This document shows positions 43,577 through 52,873 of a stretch of 64,000 nucleotides of DNA, piece by piece (positions within the stretch are counted from its first letter, which is position 1; every line of letters begins with the position of its first letter). The notes below the pieces were generated by a model. The model did not search any database and was not told the origin of the DNA. It was given only the letters and a program-made list of their open reading frames with translations. The DNA is taken from positions 127,000-190,999 of the forward strand of contig NZ_SOAN01000002.1 in the NCBI RefSeq assembly GCF_004364585.1, read 5' to 3'. The position numbers and the translations under genes were made by a program. Origin of the DNA: Nesterenkonia aurantiaca (GTDB lineage: Bacteria > Actinomycetota > Actinomycetes > Actinomycetales > Micrococcaceae).

Positions 43577-44307
43577 GCGTGCAGGGCTCCCAGGGTCTGA
43601 GCGAATCCGCGCGGAGCGCGGCCGGTGGTGCGCCGGGAGGTCATCACCGGCATATCGGTGGCCGTGACGAGCACGGCGTCACTGCGGCGCAGCCTGGTCA
43701 CCAGATCGACATCCTCATCATCGGCCAGGCTGCTGAACCCGTTCACCGCACGATAGGCCTGTGCGGTGAATGCCAGATTCGCGCCATGGATGTGGCTGTG
43801 CCGACTGCCGGTGATCTGCTGTGCGTAGTCAGCCGCCCAGGCGCGGCCCACCGGGTCTGTTCCGAGGACCGGAGCCAGGATCACCGTACCGAGCACGACG
43901 TCGGCGCCGCGGTCCCGATGCTCGGCCTGCCGGGAGAACCAGTCGAGCGGAACCTGGCTGTCGGCGTCGGTGGTGGCGAGCCACGGCTCACCTGCAGGTG
44001 TCGAGGCATCGGTGGTCGTCGGTGAGTCACGGGAGTCTGCCGGTCGGCTCAGCGCGTGATCGAACCCGGCGGCGCGTGCGGCACCGACGTTGTTGGCCTC
44101 GATCACGACCACCTCGGCCCCTGCTGAGCGCGCGAGCCTCGCCGTCTCGTCGGTGCACGCGTCAGCCACGACGATCAATCGAAGCCATATGCCGGCATGG
44201 AGTGCTGAGGCTCGCACCGCGGTGAGTGCGGCCTCGATGGTTCCGGCCTCATCATGGGCAGGCATCACCACGATCACGGACGGGCTCTGCGCGGAAGGGT
44301 CGGTCAC
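43573..44307 (-). CDS. family 2 glycosyltransferase
   Basis: A 244-residue GT-A glycosyltransferase. VIVVMPAHDEAGTIEAALTAV is the nucleotide-sugar binding start, VVADACTDETARLA the next strand, WLATTDADSQVPLDW the D-x-D-like site and GANLAFTAQAYRAVNGF the acceptor region, then ADDEDVDLVTRLRR. It would move a sugar from a nucleotide donor to an acceptor in the cytoplasm. It is the first gene of the three-gene cluster, followed by the acyl-CoA-dehydrogenase-like and PIG-L/methyltransferase genes. Confidence 0.88.
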   Translation of the reverse strand: MTDPSAQSPSVIVVMPAHDEAGTIEAALTAVRASALHAGIWLRLIVVADACTDETARLARSAGAEVVVIEANNVGAARAAGFDHALSRPADSRDSPTTTDASTPAGEPWLATTDADSQVPLDWFSRQAEHRDRGADVVLGTVILAPVLGTDPVGRAWAADYAQQITGSRHSHIHGANLAFTAQAYRAVNGFSSLADDEDVDLVTRLRRSDAVLVTATDMPVMTSRRTTGRAPRGFAQTLGALHA

Positions 44308-44370
44308 AGATTGATTCTAGGCTCATGAGCGAGGTGGGAGTCACCGCTGTCCGGAGCTTAGGTCCTGGCT

Positions 44371-44534
44371 TCAGATCGGATCGCCCGGGGCGCCGAAGGC
44401 CGGTTCACCCCGGCGCCGGCGCAGCAGCTCGGCCTCCTCGTCGAGGCTGAGTCCTGATCGTCGTGGTCGCAGGGGCCCGCGCAGCCGCCCATCTTCAAGC
44501 CCCCGGTGCCGCCGAGAATCAAGATCCGCCCCAT
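44371..44534 (-). pseudogene. possible small Cys-containing gene interrupted by a frameshift
   Basis: From an ATG at 44534 the frame MGRILILGGTGGLKMGGCAGPC runs with strong third-base GC bias, then decays. In the -1 frame a coherent stretch with equal bias appears (GLSLDEEAELLRRRRGEPAF and a short tail) and stops at 44371. Joining the two near 44440-44455 would give a protein of about 54 residues. Either a frameshift, a sequencing error or recoding explains this; it may also be coincidence. The rest of the 316-bp gap (44308-44623) shows nothing else. Confidence 0.3.
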
Positions 44535-44623
44535 GGGTCGATCCAACGCGGAGACCGGGGCCGGGACAACAGTGTTTCGCTCTCAGCGGCAGGTCAGCAT
44601 CGAATGAGTCGGCGCCGGGACCG

Positions 44624-44920
44624 TCAGCGGTGATCCTCCAGAAGCGCCTTGAGTGCCTCCTTGTGCGCAAGATACGCCTCACGCCCGGCAGGGGTCAGGG
44701 CGAGCATCAACCGGGATCGACCCTGGAAGACGAAGGACTCTTCGCTGAGGTATCCGGCGTCGGTGAGCTGACTCAGATGCTTGCTCAGCGCCGATTTCGA
44801 GAGTCCGGTGCGCTCTTGGATCTCGCCGAACTCGATGCCCGAGGCCTGGGAGAGCATCGCGCAGATCCGCAATCGATGCGGGGCGTGGATCAGCGCGTCG
44901 AAGGTCGGCTCAGGCGCCAC
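44624..44920 (-). CDS. small winged-helix transcriptional regulator
   Basis: A 98-residue DNA-binding protein: LIHAPHRLRICAMLSQASGIEFGEIQ, then ERTGLSKSALSKHLSQLTDAGY as recognition helix region and a wing FQGRSRLMLALTPAGREAY. This is the MarR/ArsR-like winged-helix type (PF13601) that often pairs with a small membrane protein. The GTG at 44920 is used; it overlaps the upstream membrane gene by 11 bp. The longer reading up to 45013 runs through that gene. The promoter of the pair carries a perfect palindrome (45380-45396) that it probably binds. Confidence 0.85.
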   Translation of the reverse strand: MAPEPTFDALIHAPHRLRICAMLSQASGIEFGEIQERTGLSKSALSKHLSQLTDAGYLSEESFVFQGRSRLMLALTPAGREAYLAHKEALKALLEDHR

Positions 44921-45362
44921 GATGCCGCCGCTGATACGGGATGCCGATGGCGAGGAGTCCCGCGGCGAGGATGATGCCGCCGGCGAGCCAGACCCAGGAG
45001 CCCAGGACGTCATCCAACAGGATCGCAGCGACCGGCAGGGCTCCTGCCACCAAGCCTGCCGCGCAGACCTTGACCCACGGCACAGAGGTGCCCCGGTACC
45101 CCGGCTGGTGGAAGCTGAACCTTCCCACGAGCGCTCCGATTCCGACCGCGAGCAGCACGATCACGGCAGCCTGGAGGATGCGCAGCGTCGGGTTCAGGTC
45201 GCCCAGCGCATTGAGGCTGAAGAGTGCCAGGATCAGCCCGGCGAGGCTCGGGAAGTACCAGGCAGGAACCGGCCGGTTGATGGTGGCCTGTTCCTCCTGC
45301 TCGGCCGCGTCCAGGGCGCGGCGGGCCTCCTCCGGGGTCGGTGTTGATCGCTGTGTTTCCAT
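44910..45362 (-). CDS. membrane protein paired with winged-helix regulator
   Basis: A 150-residue protein with a 35-residue charged N-terminal part and four hydrophobic helices (about residues 37-55, 62-80, 98-118 and 122-142). No known family motif is seen, but similar proteins precede or follow PF13601 regulators in many actinobacteria. The ATG at 45362 is set by TAGTGT (45370-45375) seven bases away, a leaderless promoter. The stop overlaps the regulator gene by 11 bp. Function may be sensing or transport; unresolved. Confidence 0.7.
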   Translation of the reverse strand: METQRSTPTPEEARRALDAAEQEEQATINRPVPAWYFPSLAGLILALFSLNALGDLNPTLRILQAAVIVLLAVGIGALVGRFSFHQPGYRGTSVPWVKVCAAGLVAGALPVAAILLDDVLGSWVWLAGGIILAAGLLAIGIPYQRRHRGA

Positions 45363-45369
45363 GAGAGAA

Positions 45370-45398
45370 ACACTAGCGAGTTTCCTGCATGGAAACAA
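45370..45398 (-). promoter_or_regulatory. minus-strand promoter with overlapping operator
   Basis: On the minus strand, TTGTTT (-35, 45393-45398) and TAGTGT (-10, 45370-45375) are 17 bp apart, and TAGTGT ends seven bases before the ATG at 45362. GTTTCC-TGCAT-GGAAAC (45380-45396) is a perfect 6-bp inverted repeat that overlaps the -35 and spacer, the classic position for repression. The winged-helix product of the same operon is the likely ligand. Confidence 0.75.
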
Positions 45399-45438
45399 GA
45401 GGTGGGCTGATGTGTCTCGGCTCTCCCTGCCAGGTCCA

Positions 45439-45451
45439 GGGGAATTTCCCC
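45439..45451. promoter_or_regulatory. inverted repeat upstream of the PRISE gene
   Basis: GGGGAA-T-TTCCCC is a perfect 6-bp palindrome with one central base, 25 bp before the reductase start at 45476. It may be an operator; no binder is suggested by the sequence. Confidence 0.35.
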
Positions 45452-45475
45452 GGAGCTATCCCGCTTCCACCGAAC

Positions 45476-46567
45476 ATGACTTCCCCCGCAGAAACCCCCG
45501 CACCCAGGACCGCGCTGATCGTCGGCGCCTCTGGGATCACCGGCTCGGCGATCGCCCGCCAGCTCATCGATGAAGACTGGGAGGTCATCGCGCTCTCGCG
45601 CAGCGCCTCCTCAGCCCCGGGCATCCGCGGTGTCGCCGCCGATCTTCGTGACCCCGAGAGCCTGCGCAGCGCGCTGGCCGCAGAGCGCCCCACCCACGTG
45701 TTCTTCACTGCCTGGCAGAAGCAGGACTCCGAGGCCGAGAACATCACGGTCAACGGCGGCATGCTGCGCGATCTGCTGGCCGCCCTGACGCACGCCCCGC
45801 TGCAGCACGTGGCGCTGGTGACCGGGCTCAAGCACTACCTGGGCCCCTTCGAGGCCTACGCCGCCGGAGAGACTCCAGATACGCCCTTCCACGAGGAGGA
45901 GCCGCGCCTGGAGACCCCCAACTTCTATTACGCGCAGGAGGACGAGCTCTTCGCCGCTGCGTCCAAGCAGGGGTTCCACTTCTCGGTGCACCGTGCACAC
46001 ACGATCATCGGCCACGCCGTGGGCAACGCCATGAACATGGGCCTGACCATCGCCGTGCAGGCCACGCTGGCCAAGGAGCTCGACCTCGACTTCGTCTTCC
46101 CGGGCAGTGAGCAGCAGTGGAACGGGCTGACCGATATGACCGATGCCGGGCTGCTCGCCGAACAGATGATCTGGGCGTCCACCGATCCCAACGGATCCGA
46201 TGAGGCATTCAACATCGTCAACGGCGATGTGTTCCGCTGGCGCTGGATGTGGCCCCGGCTCGCCGCAGATCTCGGCGTGCCCGACGAGCGCGTCGTCGGC
46301 TACGCCGAGGCGCCGCGTCCGCTGGAGCAGCAGATGGCCCCGCATGAGGCGGCATGGCCGGGCATCGCCGAGAAGCACGGACTCGTGGAATCCAACATCA
46401 GCCGGCTCGCCTCCTGGTGGCACACCGACGCCGACCTGGGCCGGGACATGGAGGTCGTCACGGATATGGGCAAGAGCCGAGACGCCGGATTCCGCTCCCA
46501 CCGCCGCACCGAGCAGGCGTTCAAGGATCTCTTCGCTCGGTACCGCGCGGATCGCGTCATCCCCTGA
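45476..46567 (+). CDS. PRISE-type SDR (progesterone 5-beta-reductase / iridoid synthase-like enone reductase)
   Basis: A 363-residue extended short-chain dehydrogenase. GASGITGSAIARQL (residues 17-30) binds NADP(H). TGLKHYLGPFEAY (115-127) contains the PRISE catalytic lysine, and NFYYAQEDELF (about 148-158) its catalytic tyrosine. FSVHRAHTIIGHAVGNAMNM and EAFNIVNGDVFRWRWMWP are further family blocks. PRISE enzymes reduce enones (progesterone, 8-oxogeranial and others) using NADPH. Bacterial members exist, but their natural substrates are mostly unknown. The frame opens at 45389, yet homology starts at the ATG at 45476. It stands next to the winged-helix pair without overlap. Confidence 0.85.
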   Translation: MTSPAETPAPRTALIVGASGITGSAIARQLIDEDWEVIALSRSASSAPGIRGVAADLRDPESLRSALAAERPTHVFFTAWQKQDSEAENITVNGGMLRDLLAALTHAPLQHVALVTGLKHYLGPFEAYAAGETPDTPFHEEEPRLETPNFYYAQEDELFAAASKQGFHFSVHRAHTIIGHAVGNAMNMGLTIAVQATLAKELDLDFVFPGSEQQWNGLTDMTDAGLLAEQMIWASTDPNGSDEAFNIVNGDVFRWRWMWPRLAADLGVPDERVVGYAEAPRPLEQQMAPHEAAWPGIAEKHGLVESNISRLASWWHTDADLGRDMEVVTDMGKSRDAGFRSHRRTEQAFKDLFARYRADRVIP

Positions 46568-46642
46568 ACGGATGCCCCGCTGAGAAGCATGACCTGTCGA
46601 AAAGCACGCCGGTCGCGAGGAATGATCGGCTGAGCTGTGCGC

Positions 46643-47050
46643 TCAGTCCCGGACCGCGGCCACGGCCTCGATCTCCACGAGCTGTGCATCGTAGCCGAGC
46701 ACCGTCACTCCGAGCAGCGTGCTGGGCGAATCGTGGTCACCGAAGGCCTCGCGCACCACGCGCCAGGCGGTGACCAGGTCCGCCTGGCGGGTCGAGGCGA
46801 CCAGGACCCGGGTGCTCACCACGTCGTGGAGCCCAGCCCCGGCCTCGTCCAACGCGGTGCGCAGGTTCGCCACACACTGCTCCGCCTGGGCGGCGTAGTC
46901 GCCGGCCCCCACGGTGGCGCCCTCCCGGTCCAGCGGGCACGCCCCGGCCAGGAAGATCAGCCGCGCATCGGCGGGGGCGGTGGCCGCATAGGCGTACTCC
47001 ACGGACCCCGCGAGCGAGGGCGACCTGATGAGCGTGACGGCGGTCGGCAA
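46643..47050 (-). CDS. ridA: RidA family protein
   Basis: A 135-residue protein of the RidA/YjgF family: the block RLIFLAGACPLDREGATVGAGDYAAQAEQCVANLRTAL matches the trimer-forming core and the arginine region STRVLVAS carries the conserved arginine that positions imines. RidA deaminates reactive enamines and imines. The start is unusual: TTG at 47050, supported by AAGGAG seven bases upstream; no nearby ATG or GTG fits better. Confidence 0.82.
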   Translation of the reverse strand: MPTAVTLIRSPSLAGSVEYAYAATAPADARLIFLAGACPLDREGATVGAGDYAAQAEQCVANLRTALDEAGAGLHDVVSTRVLVASTRQADLVTAWRVVREAFGDHDSPSTLLGVTVLGYDAQLVEIEAVAAVRD

Positions 47051-47098
47051 GGGGTGGCTCCTTCTGTGAGGTGGCAGGGGTGGGTTGCCAGCGTCGTG

Positions 47099-47134
47099 CC
47101 TAGCTGTCTAGCTGTCTAGCTGTCTAGCTGCCTA
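47099..47134. repeat. 8-bp tandem repeat of stop-carrying units
   Basis: TAGCTGTC repeats three times from 47101, followed by a TAGCTGCC variant and CTAGC. On the minus strand each unit carries TAG, and the rightmost TAG (47132-47134) is the stop of the P-type ATPase gene. The eight-base period places later TAGs in all three frames. Confidence 0.9.
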
Positions 47135-49906
47135 GCGGCGTGGCGCGGTGTGAGGATTCGAGGCGCGGCCTGCGTAGAGTGCCAGCTTCAGCAGCTCGGT
47201 GAGCACCAGCACCAGCACCCCTGAACTGAGCGTGATCAGCAGGTAGAACGGGTCCAGCACCGCGGTGTCGAAGATCGTGTGCAGCCAGGGCAGGTAGATG
47301 AACCCGACCTGCAAGAGGGTCAGCGCCGCGACCATCAGCCAGGCGAGCTTGTTCTTGAACAAGACCGAGGGGCGCAGGCTGAACTTCTCCAGGGACTTCA
47401 CGCTGAAGAGGTAGAAGACCTGACAGACCACCAGCACCGTCGTGGCCAGGGTGCGGGCCACCTCGAGATCGTCGCCGGCGTCGATGCGCCAGCGGAACAC
47501 GATGATCGTCACCGCGGCGATCAGCAGCGAGACCACCGCGATCTGCACCACGTGCCGGGTCTCCACGATTCCGGCGTCTGGGTCGCGGGGCCTGCGCCGC
47601 ATGATGCCGTCCTCGGCGGGCTCGAAGGCGAACGCGAAGGCCAGCGTGACACCGGTGACCATGTTGACCCAGAGCACCTGAAGCGGGGTCAGCGGCAGGG
47701 TCCAGCCGAAGGCCACAGCGAAGAGCACCACCGTGGCCTGGGCGCCGTTGGTGGGCAGCAGGAAGACCAGCGCCTTGCGCAGATTGTCATAGATCCGGCG
47801 GCCCTCCTCCACCGCTGCCTCGATGGTGGTGAAGTTGTCATCGGCGAGCACCACCTCGGCGGCGTCCTTGGTGACCTCGGTGCCCTTGAGGCCCATGGCG
47901 ACGCCGACGTCGGCCCGGCGCAGCGCGGGGGCGTCGTTGACGCCGTCGCCGGTCATCGCCACCACTTCACCCTCGGCCTGCAGGGCGCGGACCAGTCGCA
48001 GCTTGTGCTCCGGGGAGGTGCGGGCGAACACGTGGTGGCGCTGGGCCAGCGTCCGCAGCTCCTCGTCATCGGTGGCCTCCAGCTCAGCGCCGGAGATGGC
48101 GCCCTGACCGTTGTCGATGCCCATCTGCAGCGCGATCGCGGTGGCGGTGCCGGCATGGTCTCCGGTGATCATCTTCACCTGGATTCCGGCGTCGTGGCAG
48201 ACCTTGATCGCATCGATGGCCTCCTGCCTGGGCGGATCCACGATCCCGACCACACCGACGAAGATCAGCTCCTCACCGAGGGATTCCATGCGCAGGGACT
48301 CGCGGTCCTGGGCCTGGGCCGGGCGGCAGGCGGCTGCCAGGACGCGCAGGCCATCCGCAGAGAGGGCGTCGATGTGTTCGTTCCATGCCTCGGCGTCGAG
48401 CGCAGCGGTCTGGCCCTGCGCGGTGAGCTGGGTGCTGGAGCGGGCCAACAGCCGGTCCGGGGCGCCCTTGACCAGCACGAAGGTCTCACCCTCAGGCAGC
48501 GCCGCCGTAGTGGCCATGAGCTTGTTCTCGGAGCTGAACGGCAGCGTGGCCAGTCGTGAGGCGGCGTCGTCGTCGAAGGCGAGCTTGCCCGCCAGGGATT
48601 TCAGCGCGCCCTCGGTGGGCTCCCCGGCGATGGTCCAGCTGCCGGCCTCGTTGCGAATCAGCTCGGTGTCATTGGTCAGGCTCATGATCTCCACGAAGCG
48701 GCGCAGCCCAGAATGCTCCAGGGTGACCCGCTGCCCGTCCAGGGTGACCTCGCCCTCCGGGATGTAGCCGGTCCCGGAGACCTCGAAGGTCTCATCGGCG
48801 AGGACGAGGCGCTCGGCAGTCATCTCGTTCTTGGTCAGCGTGCCGGTCTTGTCTGAACAGATGGTGGTCACGCTGCCCAGGGTCTGCACGGCGGAGAGCT
48901 TGCGGGTGATCGCGTTGCGCCTGGCCATGGTCTGCACGCCGAGCGCCAGGGTGATGGTGATCAGCGCCGGCAGGCCCTCCGGGATCGCGGCCACGGCGAA
49001 CCCGGCGGCGGCCTGGAGCAGCTCGGCGATCGGGGTGCCGTGCAGGCCCCAGCCCAGACTCACCAGCAGCAGCGTCAGCACCAGCACGCCCAGGGAGAGC
49101 ATCTTGCCGAATCGGGCGATCTGGCGGGTCAGCGGAGTCTCCAGGGTCTCGACCTCGGACATCATCGTGTTGATGCGCCCGATCTCGGTGTTCTCGCCGG
49201 TGCCGACGACGACGCCGGTCGCGGTCCCCGAGGTCAACATGGTGCCGGAGAACGCCATTGAGGTGCGGTCACCCAGGGGAGCGCCCTGCTCGCTGGTCTC
49301 GGTGGTCTTCTCGGACGGGACGGATTCACCGGTGAGCGCCGATTCCTCGATGGCCAGCTCGGCGGTGTCGATGAGGCGGACATCGGCGGGGACCTTGTCC
49401 CCGGTCCGCAGCCGGACGATGTCTCCGGGAACGACCAGCTCGGCGTCCACCGTGGCCCAGGAGCCCTCGCGACGGACATCTGCGCTGGGCGAGAGCATGT
49501 TCCGGATGCCCTCCAGGGCGCGCTCGGCGCGGCCCTCCTGCAGGAAGCCCACGACCGCGTTGATCACGACCACCAGCAGGATCACGATGGTGTCGGCCCA
49601 GTGCTGCAGCAGCGCGGTGAGTCCGGCGGCGCCGATGAGCACGTAGATCAACACGTCGTTGAAGTGCTTGATGAACCGGATGAAGGGGTGGTCCTGAGCC
49701 GGGTCCGGAAGCCGGTTCGGGCCGTGCTGTTCCAGGCTCGCCGCGGCTGCCTCGGAGCTGAGTCCCTGTTCGGGGTCAACCTCCAGGCGGCGCAGCACCT
49801 CCTGGTGCTCAAGCGCGTAGGCCGAGGCGACGTCCTCGGCGGAGGCGGCTGCGACGTCGGCTCCCGTGGTCTCGCGCGTGGACGGTGTCTGGGCGGGTGA
49901 TCTCAC
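47132..49906 (-). CDS. P-type cation-transporting ATPase (Ca2+-type, P2A-like)
   Basis: A 924-residue ATPase with about ten membrane helices. Landmarks in order: LTGES (actuator, about residue 190), VAAIPEGLPALITI (about 305) in helix 4, CSDKTGTLTKNEMT with the phosphorylated aspartate near 350, KGAPDRLL, TGDH, and GDGVNDAPALRRADVG near 652. The PEGLP rather than CPC or CPH motif argues against heavy-metal transport and for Ca2+ or other hard cations (P2). The GTG at 49906 has AAGGA six bases upstream. The stop begins an 8-bp tandem repeat. Confidence 0.92.
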   Translation of the reverse strand: MRSPAQTPSTRETTGADVAAASAEDVASAYALEHQEVLRRLEVDPEQGLSSEAAAASLEQHGPNRLPDPAQDHPFIRFIKHFNDVLIYVLIGAAGLTALLQHWADTIVILLVVVINAVVGFLQEGRAERALEGIRNMLSPSADVRREGSWATVDAELVVPGDIVRLRTGDKVPADVRLIDTAELAIEESALTGESVPSEKTTETSEQGAPLGDRTSMAFSGTMLTSGTATGVVVGTGENTEIGRINTMMSEVETLETPLTRQIARFGKMLSLGVLVLTLLLVSLGWGLHGTPIAELLQAAAGFAVAAIPEGLPALITITLALGVQTMARRNAITRKLSAVQTLGSVTTICSDKTGTLTKNEMTAERLVLADETFEVSGTGYIPEGEVTLDGQRVTLEHSGLRRFVEIMSLTNDTELIRNEAGSWTIAGEPTEGALKSLAGKLAFDDDAASRLATLPFSSENKLMATTAALPEGETFVLVKGAPDRLLARSSTQLTAQGQTAALDAEAWNEHIDALSADGLRVLAAACRPAQAQDRESLRMESLGEELIFVGVVGIVDPPRQEAIDAIKVCHDAGIQVKMITGDHAGTATAIALQMGIDNGQGAISGAELEATDDEELRTLAQRHHVFARTSPEHKLRLVRALQAEGEVVAMTGDGVNDAPALRRADVGVAMGLKGTEVTKDAAEVVLADDNFTTIEAAVEEGRRIYDNLRKALVFLLPTNGAQATVVLFAVAFGWTLPLTPLQVLWVNMVTGVTLAFAFAFEPAEDGIMRRRPRDPDAGIVETRHVVQIAVVSLLIAAVTIIVFRWRIDAGDDLEVARTLATTVLVVCQVFYLFSVKSLEKFSLRPSVLFKNKLAWLMVAALTLLQVGFIYLPWLHTIFDTAVLDPFYLLITLSSGVLVLVLTELLKLALYAGRASNPHTAPRR

Positions 49907-50010
49907 AACGATTCCTTCGTCCCCGGGGTCAACGAGTGCTCCTAAGCCTACGGGTGCTGCGTGCAGAGCGTGCGCGGGGGCCGCTCGGCCAAGTGAGTCC
50001 TCCCGACGAC

Positions 50011-50061
50011 GAACGCCCCGCCGCGCGGAGCTCGAGGAGCTCCTGGCGGGGCGGGGCGTTC
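50011..50061. terminator. hairpin between ADH end and ATPase start
   Basis: GAACGCCCCGC (50011-50021) and GCGGGGCGTTC (50051-50061) form a perfect 11-bp stem; the 29-base loop contains a further GAGCTC-GAGGAGCTC pairing. It lies 44 bp past the alcohol dehydrogenase stop (50105, minus) and ahead of the ATPase gene, so it probably terminates the former. Confidence 0.6.
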
Positions 50062-50104
50062 ATCGTGACGGGCGCTGCGGGGTTCCCGGAAGCGCCCAGC
50101 GCGT

Positions 50105-51169
50105 TCAGGCGGCGGCGTCGGCCTTGTCCAGGGACGCGATGTCGATGACGGCGCGGTAGCGCACGTCACCGGAGACGACCTTCTCGTAGTACTCATCCAC
50201 CTGGTCGGCCTTGATCAGCTCGATCGTGGAGGTGATGCCGTGCTCGGCGCAGAAGTCCAGCATCTCCTGCGTCTCGGGCAGCCCGCCGACCATGGAGCCG
50301 GCGTAGTTGCGGCGCATGGCGAGCAGCGAGAACATCTGGAAGGACTGCTCCTCGCTCGGTGCCCCGACGTTGACCATGGTTCCGCCGCGGCCCAGCAGGC
50401 CGAGGAAGGAGTCCAGGCTGACCGAGGCGCCGACCGTGTTGATGATCAGGTCGAAGCTGCCGGCGAGGTCCTTGAACGCCGAGCCGTCTTCGGTGGCGCG
50501 GTAGGCGGTGGCGCCGAAGGCCAAGCCGTCTTCCTTCTTGCTGTCGGTGCGGCTGAGCCCGGTGACCTCGGCACCCATGGCGGCGGCGATCTTCACCGCG
50601 ACGTGGCCGAGTCCACCCATGCCGATGACACCGACCTTGACGCCGGGGCCGGCGCCGTAGCGCTTGAGCGGCGCGTAGGTGGTGATGCCGGCGCAGAGCA
50701 GCGGGGTGGCTGCGGCGGGGTCGAGGCTCTCGGGAACGCTGAGCACAAAGTGATCGCGCACCACGATCTGCTGGCTGTAGCCACCGTGGGTGGTCTCGCC
50801 GTCCTTGTTCTGCCCGTTATAGGTCGCGATGACGCCCTGGCTGCAGAACTGTTCCTCACCGTCCTTGCAGGCCTCGCACTCCATGCAGGAGTCCACGAAG
50901 CAGCCGACGCCGACGGTGTCGCCGACCTTGAACTTCGAGACCTCGGCACCGACCTCGAGGACGTCGCCGACGATCTCGTGACCCGGGGTGATCGGGAAGG
51001 AGGTGCCGCCCCACTCATCGCGGACCTGATGGATGTCGGAGTGGCAGATGCCGGCGTAGCGGATGGCGATCCGGACATCGTCGGTGGCCAGGCTGCGGCG
51101 CTCGAGCGTGCGGGTCGTGAAGCTGGACTCGGCGCTGTCGGCCTGGAGTGCTGTGATCGTTGTGGTCAT
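50105..51169 (-). CDS. zinc-dependent NAD(P) alcohol dehydrogenase (CAD/YahK type)
   Basis: A 354-residue medium-chain dehydrogenase. Catalytic zinc ligands are C42 (AGICHSDIHQ), H64 (TPGHEIVGDV) and the Cys at VIGM upstream block; four cysteines in CFVDSCMECEACKDGEEQFC (about residues 95-114) hold structural zinc. The Rossmann motif is GVIGMGGLGHVAVKIA (about 175-190). It belongs to the cinnamyl-alcohol/YahK group that reduces aldehydes with NADPH. AAGGA precedes the ATG at 51169. An OsmC gene lies 118 bp upstream on the same strand, with no clear promoter between. Confidence 0.88.
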   Translation of the reverse strand: MTTTITALQADSAESSFTTRTLERRSLATDDVRIAIRYAGICHSDIHQVRDEWGGTSFPITPGHEIVGDVLEVGAEVSKFKVGDTVGVGCFVDSCMECEACKDGEEQFCSQGVIATYNGQNKDGETTHGGYSQQIVVRDHFVLSVPESLDPAAATPLLCAGITTYAPLKRYGAGPGVKVGVIGMGGLGHVAVKIAAAMGAEVTGLSRTDSKKEDGLAFGATAYRATEDGSAFKDLAGSFDLIINTVGASVSLDSFLGLLGRGGTMVNVGAPSEEQSFQMFSLLAMRRNYAGSMVGGLPETQEMLDFCAEHGITSTIELIKADQVDEYYEKVVSGDVRYRAVIDIASLDKADAAA

Positions 51170-51287
51170 GAAACGTGGTTCCTTAGGGGAAGTAGAAAGA
51201 GGGGGACACGACGCAGGGCCGCGGCGAGCATGAGATGCGCGCCGCGACCCTGCAGCAGTGTGGTGGACCCGCGTGGGCCCGTGAGGA

Positions 51288-51728
51288 TCAGCTCTCGAGG
51301 GTGGCGTCCAGGGTGATCTCGACCCCGGTGAGCGCCTTGCTGACCGGGCAGCCGGTCTTGGCGGCCTCGGCGGACTTCACGAAGGTGTCCTCGTCGATGC
51401 CGCTGACCTTGCCGTTGACCGTGACCTTAATCCCGGTCAGCTTGAAGCCGCCCGACTGGTCTGGGCCCATGGAGACGTCCGCGCGGACGTCGAGGGTCTC
51501 GACGGTGCCGCCGGCGTTGGTGAGCTCGGCGGAGAGCTGCATGGCGAAGCAGGAGGAGTGCGCTGCCGCGATGAGCTCCTCCGGGCTGGTGCTGCCGTTG
51601 GCGTCGTCGGATGCGCGCTTCGGGAAGGACACCCCGTAGGTGCCGATCTTGGAGCTGCTGAGCTCGACTTCGCCGGAGCCCTCTTCGAGTGATCCGTTCC
51701 AGGCGGTGCGTGCTGTGCGTGTAGGCAT
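51288..51728 (-). CDS. osmC: OsmC family peroxiredoxin-like protein
   Basis: A 146-residue protein of the OsmC/Ohr superfamily. The two redox cysteines are visible at C60 (HSSCFAMQL) and C127 (TGCPVSKAL), and GSTSPEELIAAAHSSC is the characteristic approach to the first. OsmC reduces organic hydroperoxides in the cytosol. AAGGAG seven bases before the ATG at 51728 supports the start. Adjacent genes (alcohol dehydrogenase, alpha/beta hydrolase) suggest an oxidative or solvent stress context. Confidence 0.9.
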   Translation of the reverse strand: MPTRTARTAWNGSLEEGSGEVELSSSKIGTYGVSFPKRASDDANGSTSPEELIAAAHSSCFAMQLSAELTNAGGTVETLDVRADVSMGPDQSGGFKLTGIKVTVNGKVSGIDEDTFVKSAEAAKTGCPVSKALTGVEITLDATLES

Positions 51729-51856
51729 AGTGATTCTCCTTGAATTGGTGGGTCCAGCGTCAGTCTTGCGGCTGTGTCCGGATGGTTCCTGGACGCCTCA
51801 GCCGAGGGCCGCGCCGAGGGGTTTCTGCTCTGGGGTGATCTCTTCGAGTCCAGGGA

Positions 51857-52776
<920 letters not shown>

Positions 52777-52873
52777 GTACACTGGGATGACGGCACCATG
52801 AAAACCGCGGAAACGTGAAGGTGCGCAAGACTCTGAACCGCCGAAGATGCGGTGACACCGGGACACGGTGGAG

